This document shows positions 8,104-16,427 of a DNA stretch of 64,000 bases, in pieces. The position numbers and the translations under genes are program-made. Position 1 is the stretch's first letter, and each line of letters starts with the position of its first letter. This DNA is from Prevotella sp. P5-92 (GTDB lineage Bacteria; Bacteroidota; Bacteroidia; Bacteroidales; Bacteroidaceae). The notes under the pieces are model-generated. The model did no database searches. It was not told the DNA's origin and worked only from the letters and a program-made list of their open reading frames with translations. The DNA is taken from assembly GCF_002251245.1 (NCBI RefSeq), contig NZ_NPJG01000127.1:1-64000 (forward strand), written 5' to 3'.

Positions 8104-9306
8104 TTATATTTTCAAACTGTGTGCTCCAACAAAGGTGTAGAACTCCTGCTCTAGAATCTGCTTTCTCTGCTCATCCCTGCTTGGCTTTCCCTTTTTTGTC
8201 TTAGCTTCAATGATTGCCTTGACCTTGTTTTCTGCAAGACCATCTATGAACTGCACAAAATACTCGGTAGCCTTGTCATCACCAAACTTAGCAGAGAGTT
8301 TACCCCAAAGAGACGATACTAGCATTGGGAACGCCTTGGTTTTGAGAGTTTTGTCCTTCCCTTCTCCAATAGCGACCTTTAGAGCCTCGAATATTTTACT
8401 AGCAGATTCATAGTGAATGAAGGTGTCATTAGCATCCCCATTAACAATCTCATCCTTCTTAACACGATCTGTTTTCAGTGTGGCGAGTTCACAAGCTGCT
8501 TGGTACATGTAGCCTTTTTTGACCAAACTGTTGATCATATCCCATCCCGGGTGAGCTTTAGTCCCCTCTGCAAGTAATCTCTTAAGAACCATGTCTTGAG
8601 ACTTCCAGACTGTTACCTTGGTATTGATTACATCAAATGCCCTTGTTATGTTGTAATATCCAGCTGCGTCTGAGCTGGGAAAAACAGCATATATTTCAGG
8701 CCACTCCTCAATAGGTAAATTCATTAGAAAGTTTATTCTACCATTTCCATCAAGAAGCACCAAAATCAAGGCATTTTCAGGGAATGGCTTGTCTTTGTCG
8801 GAATCATTTGCGAATCTCTCATAATCAATACCTGCTATAACTGCAACTTTGGCAGATATTACAAGAAGTATATGCTGAGACCCATGACTCAGAAGAGACT
8901 CACCTGTTGCTTTCATATCGGATGGGGTGTGAACTCGGTTAACCTTAGGAGAAGCAAGGATGCCTCCTGATTTCACAAACTTCTTCAATGAAATAACTAC
9001 GTTGTTGCCGAAAGGAATAGCACCATACCTAACAGGAGCTTCAGAGATCTCCGTTTTACATACATCTGTAACCTCCTGGAGGTGTCTCTTCTCTTCATCT
9101 GTATATGCAGGTCTGTAATCCTTTTGGGGCTGTACCTTCACTTTTTCGGTCTTTTCTTCTTCAGGACTAGCACCTGAATTTGCCTGATCATCTTCCACCT
9201 GATCAGCAGTGTTGTTCTCGTTCTGAGGCTCTTCTACGCCAACCTCACTTTGCTGTACCTTGGTCTCTGTTGCAGAAACCTCAGTCTGAAGAGTGTTATT
9301 CTCCAT
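8104..9306 (-). CDS. Unknown 401-aa element protein
   Basis: The open frame extends to 9369, but starting there would overlap the preceding gene by 53 bases; the ATG at 9306 lies just after that gene's stop (9317) and gives a 401-aa protein, so I prefer it. The first ~70 residues are acidic and low in complexity (NENNTADQVEDDQANSG). A folded part follows with ILVLLDGNGRINFLMNL, which recalls the D-G-N-x-R-I core of ParB/Srx-fold proteins, although this is one short match only. The C-terminal 150 residues are helical and lysine-rich (KAIIEAKTKKGKPSRDEQRKQ). Location with a HTH protein upstream and a primase downstream suggests a replication or partition role. Not assigned to a family. Confidence 0.6.
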   Translation of the reverse strand: MENNTLQTEVSATETKVQQSEVGVEEPQNENNTADQVEDDQANSGASPEEEKTEKVKVQPQKDYRPAYTDEEKRHLQEVTDVCKTEISEAPVRYGAIPFGNNVVISLKKFVKSGGILASPKVNRVHTPSDMKATGESLLSHGSQHILLVISAKVAVIAGIDYERFANDSDKDKPFPENALILVLLDGNGRINFLMNLPIEEWPEIYAVFPSSDAAGYYNITRAFDVINTKVTVWKSQDMVLKRLLAEGTKAHPGWDMINSLVKKGYMYQAACELATLKTDRVKKDEIVNGDANDTFIHYESASKIFEALKVAIGEGKDKTLKTKAFPMLVSSLWGKLSAKFGDDKATEYFVQFIDGLAENKVKAIIEAKTKKGKPSRDEQRKQILEQEFYTFVGAHSLKI

Positions 9307-9316
9307 AACTATATTA

Positions 9317-9679
9317 TTAAATAATGTGTTTGCGCTTGCTGCTAACGAACTCCATTGCTTCTTGCTCAAGTTCTAACTCGGATTTGCAATATTCATTCTC
9401 CAGCAACCACTTGTCAATTTCTGACTTATTAAAGATGATTCTACGACCTTTTTTATGAAAAGGGATTCTATGCGAACTCGTCCAACTGTAGATTGTCTGC
9501 TCGGCAGGGTGAGTGGGCAAATACTTTATAAGTTCAGGTACGTTGAACCATAGAGGCTCTTCATTTGCAGAGTTGGATTGATCCCATCGATCGACTTTAG
9601 AATGTAGTTCTTTCATTCCGTTAAGAATTTGAACCAACAACTCAGGTATGTCATTAAATGTGGGCTTGAGATTTTGCAT
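9317..9679 (-). CDS. Excisionase-like helix-turn-helix protein
   Basis: 120 aa. A coiled N-terminal stretch (LVQILNGMKELHSKVDRWDQ) precedes a winged HTH of the MerR/excisionase type: FNVPELIKYLPTHPAEQTIYSW, then IPFHKKGRRIIFNKSEIDKWLLEN. The RIIF-x-K-S-E-I-D-x-W signature is typical of Bacteroidetes element HTH_17 proteins, which act as recombination directionality factors or regulators. It is the first gene of the run leading to the 401-aa protein, with a TAAATTTG box upstream on its strand at 9817-9810. Confidence 0.75.
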   Translation of the reverse strand: MQNLKPTFNDIPELLVQILNGMKELHSKVDRWDQSNSANEEPLWFNVPELIKYLPTHPAEQTIYSWTSSHRIPFHKKGRRIIFNKSEIDKWLLENEYCKSELELEQEAMEFVSSKRKHII

Positions 9680-9809
9680 AAATTGCTTTTTGTGGCTTCT
9701 GTTATGTACGTTGTCTCCCGGGATTGACTAGTACGGTTACATCAGCTGGATTAAACTTTTTATTTGTTAATTCTGGGTCATTAGAACTTTTCAGTTCGTT
9801 TTGACGGCA

Positions 9810-9817
9810 CAAATTTA
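9810..9817 (-). promoter_or_regulatory. Candidate -7 box for the HTH gene
   Basis: CAAATTTA on the plus strand reads TAAATTTG on the minus strand, about 130 bases upstream of the HTH start at 9679. The upstream -33 element is not clear. Confidence 0.4.
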
Positions 9818-9884
9818 ACGCTATATTTTGACATAATAATTGCATTTTGATTGTGCTAATAATTTGATATATAAAGTATTCCAA

Positions 9885-9917
9885 CAATCTTCCTGTAATC
9901 TTCCAGCAATCTTCCAA
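9885..9917. repeat. Three tandem 11-bp iterons
   Basis: CAATCTTCCTG (9885-9895), TAATCTTCCAG (9896-9906) and CAATCTTCCAA (9907-9917) follow each other without spacer, one helical turn apart. They lie in the non-coding gap between the HTH gene and the terminator of the 342-aa gene. Direct repeats of this kind bind replication initiators or recombination proteins. Confidence 0.7.
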
Positions 9918-9922
9918 AGGGG

Positions 9923-9952
9923 CAAAAAAAAGAGTCGCAAAACTGCGACTCT
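9923..9952 (-). terminator. Intrinsic terminator of the integrase operon
   Basis: On the minus strand AGAGTCGCA, a GTTT loop and TGCGACTCT are followed by eight T (9930-9923). It lies 18 bases after the stop of the 342-aa gene and closes the run of genes beginning at 12833. Confidence 0.85.
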
Positions 9953-9970
9953 AAAACAATGCATATTGAA

Positions 9971-10999
9971 TTATTTTAATCCTAACTCCTCAAACCATGC
10001 ATTGAACTTTTTACTAAAATTATTTTCTGAACAATAATCTTCCTTAACAAACTTATCTGTTAAATCCATGAGTTCACGAATGAACCCCTTTGGCGGCTTG
10101 GCAGTGTCGTTTAAATGGAATTCCATTTTATGAACCTTTACTTTTTCACAGATAAAGTATGCTAACGAATCAGGTTCCCAGCCTTTTTCACGGCAACTGA
10201 CTATCATATTTTCAATATCGATACCATTTGCTGAGAGATAAAAATCAACTTTAGGATATGAATATCGATATTTCTCCGATAATAAATTTGCAAAACCAGT
10301 ATTGATTTTATATTTTTCTTCGACTACTAGATCGTTTATTAGATCGTCTTGGAAAATCTGCTCAATGATTTCTCGCTCTTTTTCAGTATACCGGGTGTAA
10401 AAAAACTTATAATAATTATATGAAGCAAAGCGAATCATATTTGTGACTATTTCCTGAATATCCGAAATGTCTCCGTCGAAATTAACCAAACTAGCATAAT
10501 CCGTCCAATAAGAATATAGTTTGTCAACATATTCTTTAAGAAATCTGGCATCAACATTGTCATCTTTCTCAATTATTTCACATAGTTTCCCTTCAAGTAC
10601 TTCCTTGAGATAATCGATACCTTTTTCTTCCAACAACACGTCAAAAGCCTGTATATACAGATCGTCAATTTCATTCAACATATTTCGGCTTGAGGCATAA
10701 AAAGAACTATAGTGACTAATATGATGAACGCACTTTGAAAACGGAACAATAACCGTCCAATATCGGAGCACCCACTCTATACAATTTTTATAGTCGTAAA
10801 TTTTACACTCTAATTTTTCTTGAACACGAACAAGTAACTTTCGCCCATACTCCGAGTCATCATCCAGAATCTCCTGGATCTCTCTATATGTACTAAGAAT
10901 GTTATTATAAGCGGGATCATCATCAGGTCTTGACTTTTTTTCAAGTTCAAGATAATAATTTTCCCGATTAACTAATTCACTTTTTAAGTCAACACTCAT
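9971..10999 (-). CDS. Unknown 342-aa protein downstream of the integrase
   Basis: I do not recognise the family. It is a soluble, strongly helical, aromatic- and acidic-rich protein (IQEILDDDSEYGRKLLVRVQ, FASYNYYKFFYTRYTEKEREI), without signal peptide, membrane segment or obvious catalytic motif. It starts 11 bases after the integrase stop and ends in a strong terminator, so it is almost certainly transcribed with the integrase. Its base composition is among the most AT-rich in the window. In integrated elements a gene in this slot is commonly cargo, for instance a defence or immunity function; here that is inference from position only. Confidence 0.65.
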   Translation of the reverse strand: MSVDLKSELVNRENYYLELEKKSRPDDDPAYNNILSTYREIQEILDDDSEYGRKLLVRVQEKLECKIYDYKNCIEWVLRYWTVIVPFSKCVHHISHYSSFYASSRNMLNEIDDLYIQAFDVLLEEKGIDYLKEVLEGKLCEIIEKDDNVDARFLKEYVDKLYSYWTDYASLVNFDGDISDIQEIVTNMIRFASYNYYKFFYTRYTEKEREIIEQIFQDDLINDLVVEEKYKINTGFANLLSEKYRYSYPKVDFYLSANGIDIENMIVSCREKGWEPDSLAYFICEKVKVHKMEFHLNDTAKPPKGFIRELMDLTDKFVKEDYCSENNFSKKFNAWFEELGLK

Positions 11000-11010
11000 A
11001 AATCGCTGGT

Positions 11011-12273
11011 TTATTTTGTAGGTAAGTTAATCTTGATTGCATCAGCTGCATTCTCTTTCTTTTGATCTACAATCTTCGTGTAGATCTGTGTTGTCTCAAC
11101 CTTAGTATGCCCAAGCATCTTACTAATCGTGTAAATATCGGTTCCATTAGCAAGTTGAAGGGTGGCGAAGGTATGTCTGAAACAATGAAAAGTGATGTGT
11201 TTAGTAATCCCTGCAGCTTTAATCCATCGCTCCAGGGGCTTCGAAATCCAAGAAGTACTAGGAAGTCCCTCAAAAACTAGACGGTTGTCATCAAGCCGTT
11301 CTCCACACAAGCCGTAAGCTTGTTCTGAAATAGGTGTATATTCAACACCTTTTGTTTTTTTCTGAACAAAGTTTACTCTGTAGTGATCACCTTCCTTAAC
11401 TATTTCACGCCATTTCATTTTCTGTATATCCACATGACGGAGACCTGTAAGAGCAGAAAAGAGTGCTGCACGCTTAATTATTGGATTGTCACAGTCAGTT
11501 GCAGCCAACATATTCAACTCGTCAAGAGTGAGGTGCTCACGACGACTTTCTTCTTCTGGAATACCTTTTACTTTTGCTGCAACATCAACATTGAGATACC
11601 CATCAACAAAAGCTTGTTTCAGACCAGCTTTGAATATGGAAAAGTAGGTTGCTGCTGTATTTTGGGACACAGTACCAGACTTGCCACCGCCTTGAGGAGC
11701 CGTAAGCATAAACATCTTAAAGTCTTCTACAAGTTTAACATTTACAGTAGAGAATAACAATGGTTTGCCTTCTGTGTAGATTTTCAGCAACTCATATACT
11801 CTATTCCAGTTGATGACTATAGAATTAGAAGCATTCTTGTGACGCTTTTCTGAAAGATGCTTGAAGTATTCTATGTAGTCGCATGAAGAACGTTCATTTT
11901 GAGCTGCCATTTCTGCCTCGTTATCGGTATATAACTCCGCATTGTCGTATTCTCGCTGACGAATAGCTCGTACCTTATCTGCATAAAGACAAGAATCATT
12001 ATCGACTGCAGAACGACACATAATGACACCGTTAGCATCACGCTTTGGCTTATAGGTAATAACACCCTCTTTTGTGGTCTTAGCAATATGAGTCTTATCC
12101 CATATAGGTGTTGTAACCGTTCGATTTACAGCCTCCTTTATTCGGGTAGGTTTGCTGTTAGGTGTCTTATAAATAGGATAAATGTCTATTATAAGCCACC
12201 ATTCATCACGTGTCTTAGCCTCAGACTTACGAAGCTTAACAGTGCACTTTGTATGCTGGAAGGATTTTTTCAT
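11011..12273 (-). CDS. Tyrosine recombinase (integrase)
   Basis: 420 aa, the usual length for Bacteroidetes element integrases. The N-terminus (about 10-110) is an arm-type DNA-binding domain, residues 130-230 a SAM-like core-binding domain (NTAATYFSIFKAGLKQAF), and 245-410 the catalytic domain with Arg279 (TGLRHVDI), a Lys near 305, His363-x-x-Arg366 (FHCFRHTFATL), His389 (LGHTKVETTQIY) and nucleophile Tyr398. All catalytic residues are present, so the enzyme should be active. Its start overlaps the stop of the zinc-finger/HTH gene by four bases (12270-12273). It would catalyse integration and excision of the 3.3-12.9 kb block. The att site is not resolved. Confidence 0.92.
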   Translation of the reverse strand: MKKSFQHTKCTVKLRKSEAKTRDEWWLIIDIYPIYKTPNSKPTRIKEAVNRTVTTPIWDKTHIAKTTKEGVITYKPKRDANGVIMCRSAVDNDSCLYADKVRAIRQREYDNAELYTDNEAEMAAQNERSSCDYIEYFKHLSEKRHKNASNSIVINWNRVYELLKIYTEGKPLLFSTVNVKLVEDFKMFMLTAPQGGGKSGTVSQNTAATYFSIFKAGLKQAFVDGYLNVDVAAKVKGIPEEESRREHLTLDELNMLAATDCDNPIIKRAALFSALTGLRHVDIQKMKWREIVKEGDHYRVNFVQKKTKGVEYTPISEQAYGLCGERLDDNRLVFEGLPSTSWISKPLERWIKAAGITKHITFHCFRHTFATLQLANGTDIYTISKMLGHTKVETTQIYTKIVDQKKENAADAIKINLPTK

Positions 12274-12833
12274 AATCTGGTAACGTCTTTATAGATTCTG
12301 TCAATTTCTGATTTTGGTGCATAAACGTAATTACCTATCTGTCTAGTAGGGATGGAATACTTGCGTATGTGCATATAAACAGTACTATCGTTAAATCCGA
12401 ACTTCTCTGCAATTTCACCTATGGTATAGCAATCTCCTGGTTCCAAACTGTACGTCTTAGGGAGCGGTCTGCTACGATCGATAGGCTCTTGACGAAGTGG
12501 TAATTTTTCAAGGAGGGCGGTTTTACTGATCCTGGTCAAACGTGTTCCCAAGTTAATACTTGGGACATCGCCTTTCTGAATTAGACGACGGATTGTTTTA
12601 GCACAAACTCCAAAAATAGCTTCGGCTTCAGCAATGCTGATGTAATCTCTGCCATCTGGAACTTTAGATATTAACTGATCCATCAGAGCACGTTTGTGTT
12701 CTTCTGAACGTCTCTTGTTGGTTGCAATCTCAGAGCATTTCTTGCAGCAGTAGCGAGAGTCCAACGTTCTTGCAAGGAACGTTGCACCACAGGTTTCACA
12801 TTTTCTTTTAATTTCATATTTTGCTGTTGGCAT
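12270..12833 (-). CDS. Zinc-finger and double helix-turn-helix regulator (excisionase-like)
   Basis: The frame is open to 12971, but the ATG at 12833 starts the recognisable protein (MPTAKYEIKRKCETCG) and gives 187 aa. Residues about 10-35 hold C-x2-C and C-C-x2-C cysteines (CETCG...RYCCKKC), a zinc ribbon. Two HTH units follow: ISIAEAEAIFGVCAKTIRRLI with the strand INLGTRLTRI, and YTIGEIAEKFGFNDSTVYMHIRK with QIGNYVYAPKSEID. Both look like MerR/excisionase wings. The gene overlaps the integrase start by four bases, so the two are made together and this protein may direct integrase or control its promoter. The tandem arrangement of two wings suggests binding to repeated sites such as the 11-mers at 12915-12936. 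Confidence 0.8.
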   Translation of the reverse strand: MPTAKYEIKRKCETCGATFLARTLDSRYCCKKCSEIATNKRRSEEHKRALMDQLISKVPDGRDYISIAEAEAIFGVCAKTIRRLIQKGDVPSINLGTRLTRISKTALLEKLPLRQEPIDRSRPLPKTYSLEPGDCYTIGEIAEKFGFNDSTVYMHIRKYSIPTRQIGNYVYAPKSEIDRIYKDVTRL

Positions 12834-13053
12834 ATTTATAAAGTATTTTTCCACATAAGTGGACATTAGTAAACATAAGGGTATATAAGGGACACCTTGC
12901 TGTAAATTAAGAGACGTTCCAAATACGTTCCAAATATTATGTAAATCAATGCAACTCCAACTATCTGTCAAGAAACGCTTAGAAAAAGAATGGAGTGCAA
13001 CTCAATTAGTTACACTCCATCTATCTATTTTGAGTTATTGCTGATTATGCAAA
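12834..13053. other. Right flank of the element: repeats and junction candidate
   Basis: 220 bases between the regulator gene and dnaK. They hold an inverted TCCAC/GTGGA (about 12850-12863), two abutting CGTTCCAAATA copies (12915-12925, 12926-12936), and AAATCAATG at 12943-12951 which recurs at 3232-3240 near the other end of the block. The dnaK terminator follows at 12990-13020. The junction of element and chromosome should lie here. Confidence 0.4.
12990..13020 (-). terminator. Intrinsic terminator of dnaK
   Basis: ATGGAGTG-C-AACT pairs with AGTT-A-CACTCCAT around a short loop; on the minus strand the stem is followed by a T-rich TTCTTTTTC tract. It lies 33 bases after the dnaK stop. Confidence 0.75.
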
Positions 13054-14961
13054 TTATTTAACCTCCTCGAAGTCGGCGTCTTCTGCTCCTTGTGACTGCT
13101 GACCTCCCTGTCCGCCGGCGTTCTGGTCTGCGCCTGGCTGAGGACCGGCCTGAGGACCAGCCTGCTGGTACATCTGGGCAGAGGCGGCCTGCATAACCTG
13201 GTTGAGGTTTGCCATAGCAGAGTCAACGGCTGCGATGTCCTGTGACTTGTGGGCGTCCTTAAGCTGCTGGAGAGCCTGCTCGATGGCTGGCTTCTGGTCG
13301 GCTGGCAGCTTGTCGCCATTGTCCTTCAGGAAGTTCTCGGTGGTGAAGATGAGAGAGTCGGCCTGATTGAGCTTGTCGATGCGCTCGCGCTCTGCCTTGT
13401 CGGCAGCGGCGTTCTGCTCTGCCTCAGCCTTCATGCGGTCGATCTCCTCCTTGCTCAAGCCTGAAGAAGCCTCGATGCGTATGGCCTGCTCCTTACCTGT
13501 TGCCTTATCCTTGGCCGAAACCTTGAGGATACCGTTGGCGTCGATGTCGAAGGTCACCTCAATCTGTGGCACACCACGACGTGCGGGAGCGATTCCTGTG
13601 AGGTTGAACTGACCGATAGACTTGTTCTGGGCTGCCATCGGACGCTCGCCCTGAAGTACGTGGATGGTAACTTCGGTCTGGTTGTCGGCTGCTGTAGAGA
13701 ACACCTCACTCTTCTTGCAAGGGATGGTGGTGTTGGCCTCGATGAGCTTGGTCATCACGCCACCCATGGTTTCAATACCGAGGGTAAGAGGAGTGACGTC
13801 GAGCAGCACGATGTCGCCTACGCCGCCTTCCTTATTGAGGATGGCACCCTGGATGCAAGCACCTACGGCTACCACCTCGTCGGGGTTAACACCCTTTGAA
13901 GGCTCCTTGCCGAAGTAGTTCTTGACGAGAGTCTGCACGGCAGGAATACGGCTTGAACCGCCCACGAGGATAACCTCGTCAATATCAGCAGTGTTGAGCT
14001 TGGCATCGCGCATGGCGTTCTGACAAGGTACGAGACATGCCTGAATAAGAGAGTGGGCGAGCTGCTCGAACTTGGCGCGTGTGAGAGTCTTCACAAGGTG
14101 CTTTGGTACGCCGCCTACTGGCATGATGTACGGAAGGTTGATCTCTGTGGATGTAGAGCTTGAAAGCTCGATCTTTGCCTTCTCGGCAGCCTCCTTAAGA
14201 CGCTGCATGGCCATTGGGTCACCCTTAAGGTCGGCTCCCTCGTCGTTCTTGAACTCCTGTACGAGCCAGTCTATGATGACCTGGTCGAAGTCGTCGCCGC
14301 CGAGGTGAGTGTCGCCATTTGTTGAGAGCACTTCGAACACGCCACCGCCGAACTCGAGGATAGAGATATCAAAGGTACCGCCACCGAGGTCGAAGACGGC
14401 AATCTTCATGTCCTTGTTTGCCTTGTCAACACCGTAGGCAAGAGCGGCTGCTGTAGGCTCGTTGACGATACGGCGAACGTTAAGGCCTGCAATCTGTCCT
14501 GCTTCCTTTGTAGCCTGACGCTGAGAGTCGGAGAAGTATGCAGGAACGGTAATGACGGCGTCTGTCACCTCCTGTCCGAGATAGTCCTCGGCAGTCTTCT
14601 TCATCTTCTGGAGCACCATGGCCGAGATTTCCTGTGGAGTGTATTTGCGACCATCGATGTCAACACGTGGATATCCGCCCTCGTTGACAACGGAGAATGG
14701 CACGCGGTTTACCTCCTTCTCTACCTGAGCCCAGTTTTCACCCATGAAGCGCTTGATACTATAGACGGTATTCTTCGGGTTGGTGATGGCCTGACGCTTT
14801 GCAGGATCGCCAATCTTACGTTCACCGCCTTCTACAAAACCAACTACCGAAGGAGTAGTGCGCTTGCCTTCGCTGTTGGCGATTACAACTGGTTCGTTGC
14901 CTTCGAATACGGCAACACATGAATTAGTTGTTCCTAAATCGATTCCAATGATCTTTCCCAT
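13054..14961 (-). CDS. dnaK: Chaperone DnaK (Hsp70)
   Basis: 635 aa, full length. The ATPase domain opens with [16 protein letters not shown] (5-20), carries [19 protein letters not shown] sequence ([14 protein letters not shown]), [15 protein letters not shown] and [10 protein letters not shown]; the substrate-binding domain has [13 protein letters not shown] and the linker region DVTPLTL. The disordered, Gln/Gly-rich tail ends in EDADFEEVK, the conserved DnaK terminus. It folds nascent and heat-damaged proteins with DnaJ and GrpE, neither of which is adjacent. It is monocistronic here, with its own terminator. No CIRCE element lies upstream; a different inverted repeat is at 15083-15109. 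Confidence 0.98.
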   Translation of the reverse strand: MGKIIGIDLGTTNSCVAVFEGNEPVVIANSEGKRTTPSVVGFVEGGERKIGDPAKRQAITNPKNTVYSIKRFMGENWAQVEKEVNRVPFSVVNEGGYPRVDIDGRKYTPQEISAMVLQKMKKTAEDYLGQEVTDAVITVPAYFSDSQRQATKEAGQIAGLNVRRIVNEPTAAALAYGVDKANKDMKIAVFDLGGGTFDISILEFGGGVFEVLSTNGDTHLGGDDFDQVIIDWLVQEFKNDEGADLKGDPMAMQRLKEAAEKAKIELSSSTSTEINLPYIMPVGGVPKHLVKTLTRAKFEQLAHSLIQACLVPCQNAMRDAKLNTADIDEVILVGGSSRIPAVQTLVKNYFGKEPSKGVNPDEVVAVGACIQGAILNKEGGVGDIVLLDVTPLTLGIETMGGVMTKLIEANTTIPCKKSEVFSTAADNQTEVTIHVLQGERPMAAQNKSIGQFNLTGIAPARRGVPQIEVTFDIDANGILKVSAKDKATGKEQAIRIEASSGLSKEEIDRMKAEAEQNAAADKAERERIDKLNQADSLIFTTENFLKDNGDKLPADQKPAIEQALQQLKDAHKSQDIAAVDSAMANLNQVMQAASAQMYQQAGPQAGPQPGADQNAGGQGGQQSQGAEDADFEEVK

Positions 14962-15082
14962 GATTATTCTTTTTTATTGTTATTATTCAAGTTAAAAAAT
15001 GCAGCCTTACGGCAGAAAACCTGACCGTGTGGCGTTTGTTTACACTTCCTGATAAGCAAATGGTGTGCCAAGGAACTTATGA

Positions 15083-15109
15083 CTGACACTTTGTCAGATA
15101 GAGTGTCAG
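15083..15109. promoter_or_regulatory. Inverted repeat upstream of dnaK, candidate operator
   Basis: CTGACACT (15083-15090) and AGTGTCAG (15102-15109) form an exact 8-bp dyad; inside it TGACA-CTT-TGTCA makes a second, shorter dyad. It lies 121 bases upstream of the dnaK start and about 55 bases before the opposite gene's promoter, so it could serve either. It is unlike CIRCE (TTAGCACTC-N9-GAGTGCTAA). Confidence 0.5.
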
Positions 15110-15142
15110 TGATTAAAAGATGTTAAATTTTACGCAAGATGC

Positions 15143-15172
15143 TTGTATATATAAAATAATGTAGTACTTTTG
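15143..15172 (+). promoter_or_regulatory. Promoter of the 376-aa secreted protein gene
   Basis: TTG (15143-15145), 19 nt, TACTTTTG (15165-15172), matching the Bacteroidetes -33/-7 pattern; transcription would start near 15180 and give a leader of about 37 nt. Confidence 0.65.
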
Positions 15173-15216
15173 TATTTACAAAACATTTTGTATAACATTA
15201 TAATACTTACATTCGC

Positions 15217-16347
15217 ATGAAGAAGTTACTGTCGATATGTTTTATGATGGCGATGATGGGCGGCGCAATGGCCCAACAGTCGTATATCGTTAAGACAAAA
15301 GGAGTGAAGAAAACTACTGAAGAGGTGTCCCAAAAGGAGGCGGCTGATAATGAAACCGAGGAACCGAAGGACTTTGTCGGTGCAAACTTTAAGCACTACA
15401 AACTCTGTGACTGGGAAAAGGGTATGCGCTTTATGGTCATTCCCGAGAAGTATGACTATGTGGTGGGCGCATTCCGTGATGCAGAGACACATAAGGATGT
15501 GGGCTGTGGAAAGATGAGACACAAGATTATGGTATATCAAGGTCACGGCAAGAATAAGGACAGAGAGTCTATCGTGAACTTCAAGTGTGAGGACGACGGA
15601 AAGAATTACTACTATCCGATACCTAACAGTGAGTTTGACGACTACTGCTACACCAAGGGAGGTGTGCCTACCTTGGCGTTTCTCGGTGATGTGGATAAGG
15701 CTCGCACGCTGCTGATGGGAGCGACGTTATACACCACGGCCACATCGTATTGTGTTGATACCGACTATGACAGCGACGGATTCCAAGAGGTTAGCGTGCC
15801 ACTTAACAAGAAGACGAAGGTTGTGGCTATAGGCGTGGGAACAAGAAAGTTTCCCGTGAAAATTATCGTGGAGGATGAAGAAGGCAACCAGTTCTTTCAG
15901 AATGTTGCCATAAGCAAGACTAACTGCGGTATGCGTGATGAGGAGTTTGGCATGACCAACAGGAAGCACACGTTCTATGGCTCGTTCCGCCTGGACGACA
16001 AGAAGGTGTCTGACGCACACAAGTATGACCATTACATAGGACAGAAGTATTATACCCAATATGCGACGAAGATGACTGGTCCTACGGGCGAGAGCGTCAG
16101 TATGCCGAAGAACTCTCAGTTTACAATCAAGAAGATAATGCCGATAGACAATTCGCCATATGTCAATATGACACTGAAGAGTGCAAAGGACGGATTTGAA
16201 TATACGAAGCGCGTATCATTCACTAACACCCAGGTTACGGGCGACATTGACGGGCGCCGTGAGGACTATTTCGACTATCTGTTCAAGAAAGGCGTGGTGA
16301 CCGTAAGGCAGAAGGTGGTGAAGAAGATGCAGAGAAAAAGAAGATAA
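15217..16347 (+). CDS. Unknown secreted protein, 376 aa
   Basis: A Sec signal peptide (KKLLSICFMMAMMGGAMAQQ) opens the protein, followed by a charged segment (VKKTTEEVSQKEAADNETEEP) and a beta-rich body with many Tyr/Lys residues, for example LCDWEKGMRFMVIPEKYDY and KFPVKIIVEDEEGNQFF. No catalytic motif or repeat is evident and I do not recognise the family. The very basic C-terminus (VRQKVVKKMQRKRR) is unusual for a secreted protein. It is a single gene between divergent dnaK and convergent recA, with its own promoter and a shared terminator. It is probably periplasmic or surface-associated. Confidence 0.75.
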   Translation: MKKLLSICFMMAMMGGAMAQQSYIVKTKGVKKTTEEVSQKEAADNETEEPKDFVGANFKHYKLCDWEKGMRFMVIPEKYDYVVGAFRDAETHKDVGCGKMRHKIMVYQGHGKNKDRESIVNFKCEDDGKNYYYPIPNSEFDDYCYTKGGVPTLAFLGDVDKARTLLMGATLYTTATSYCVDTDYDSDGFQEVSVPLNKKTKVVAIGVGTRKFPVKIIVEDEEGNQFFQNVAISKTNCGMRDEEFGMTNRKHTFYGSFRLDDKKVSDAHKYDHYIGQKYYTQYATKMTGPTGESVSMPKNSQFTIKKIMPIDNSPYVNMTLKSAKDGFEYTKRVSFTNTQVTGDIDGRREDYFDYLFKKGVVTVRQKVVKKMQRKRR

Positions 16348-16356
16348 GAAGCAATA

Positions 16357-16410
16357 ATAAAAGAAAAGAAGTGAGAAGTTCGACAGAACTTCTCACTTCT
16401 TTTCTTTTAT
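16357..16410. terminator. Perfect 25-bp inverted repeat, bidirectional terminator
   Basis: Arms 16357-16381 and 16386-16410 are exactly complementary around a GACA loop. The outer part of each arm is A-rich on the left and T-rich on the right, so each strand reads a GC-containing stem followed by TTTTCTTTTAT. It separates the converging 376-aa protein gene and recA. Confidence 0.85.
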
Positions 16411-16427
16411 CACTTGTTTCCCAGCTC

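Noticed and set aside
9702..9917. 71-residue minus-strand frame between the HTH gene and the integrase operon
   Set aside because: It runs through the iterons and the -7 box, and the residues show no domain.
14962..15216. CIRCE/HrcA operator before dnaK
   Set aside because: No TTAGCACTC-N9-GAGTGCTAA or near match is present.
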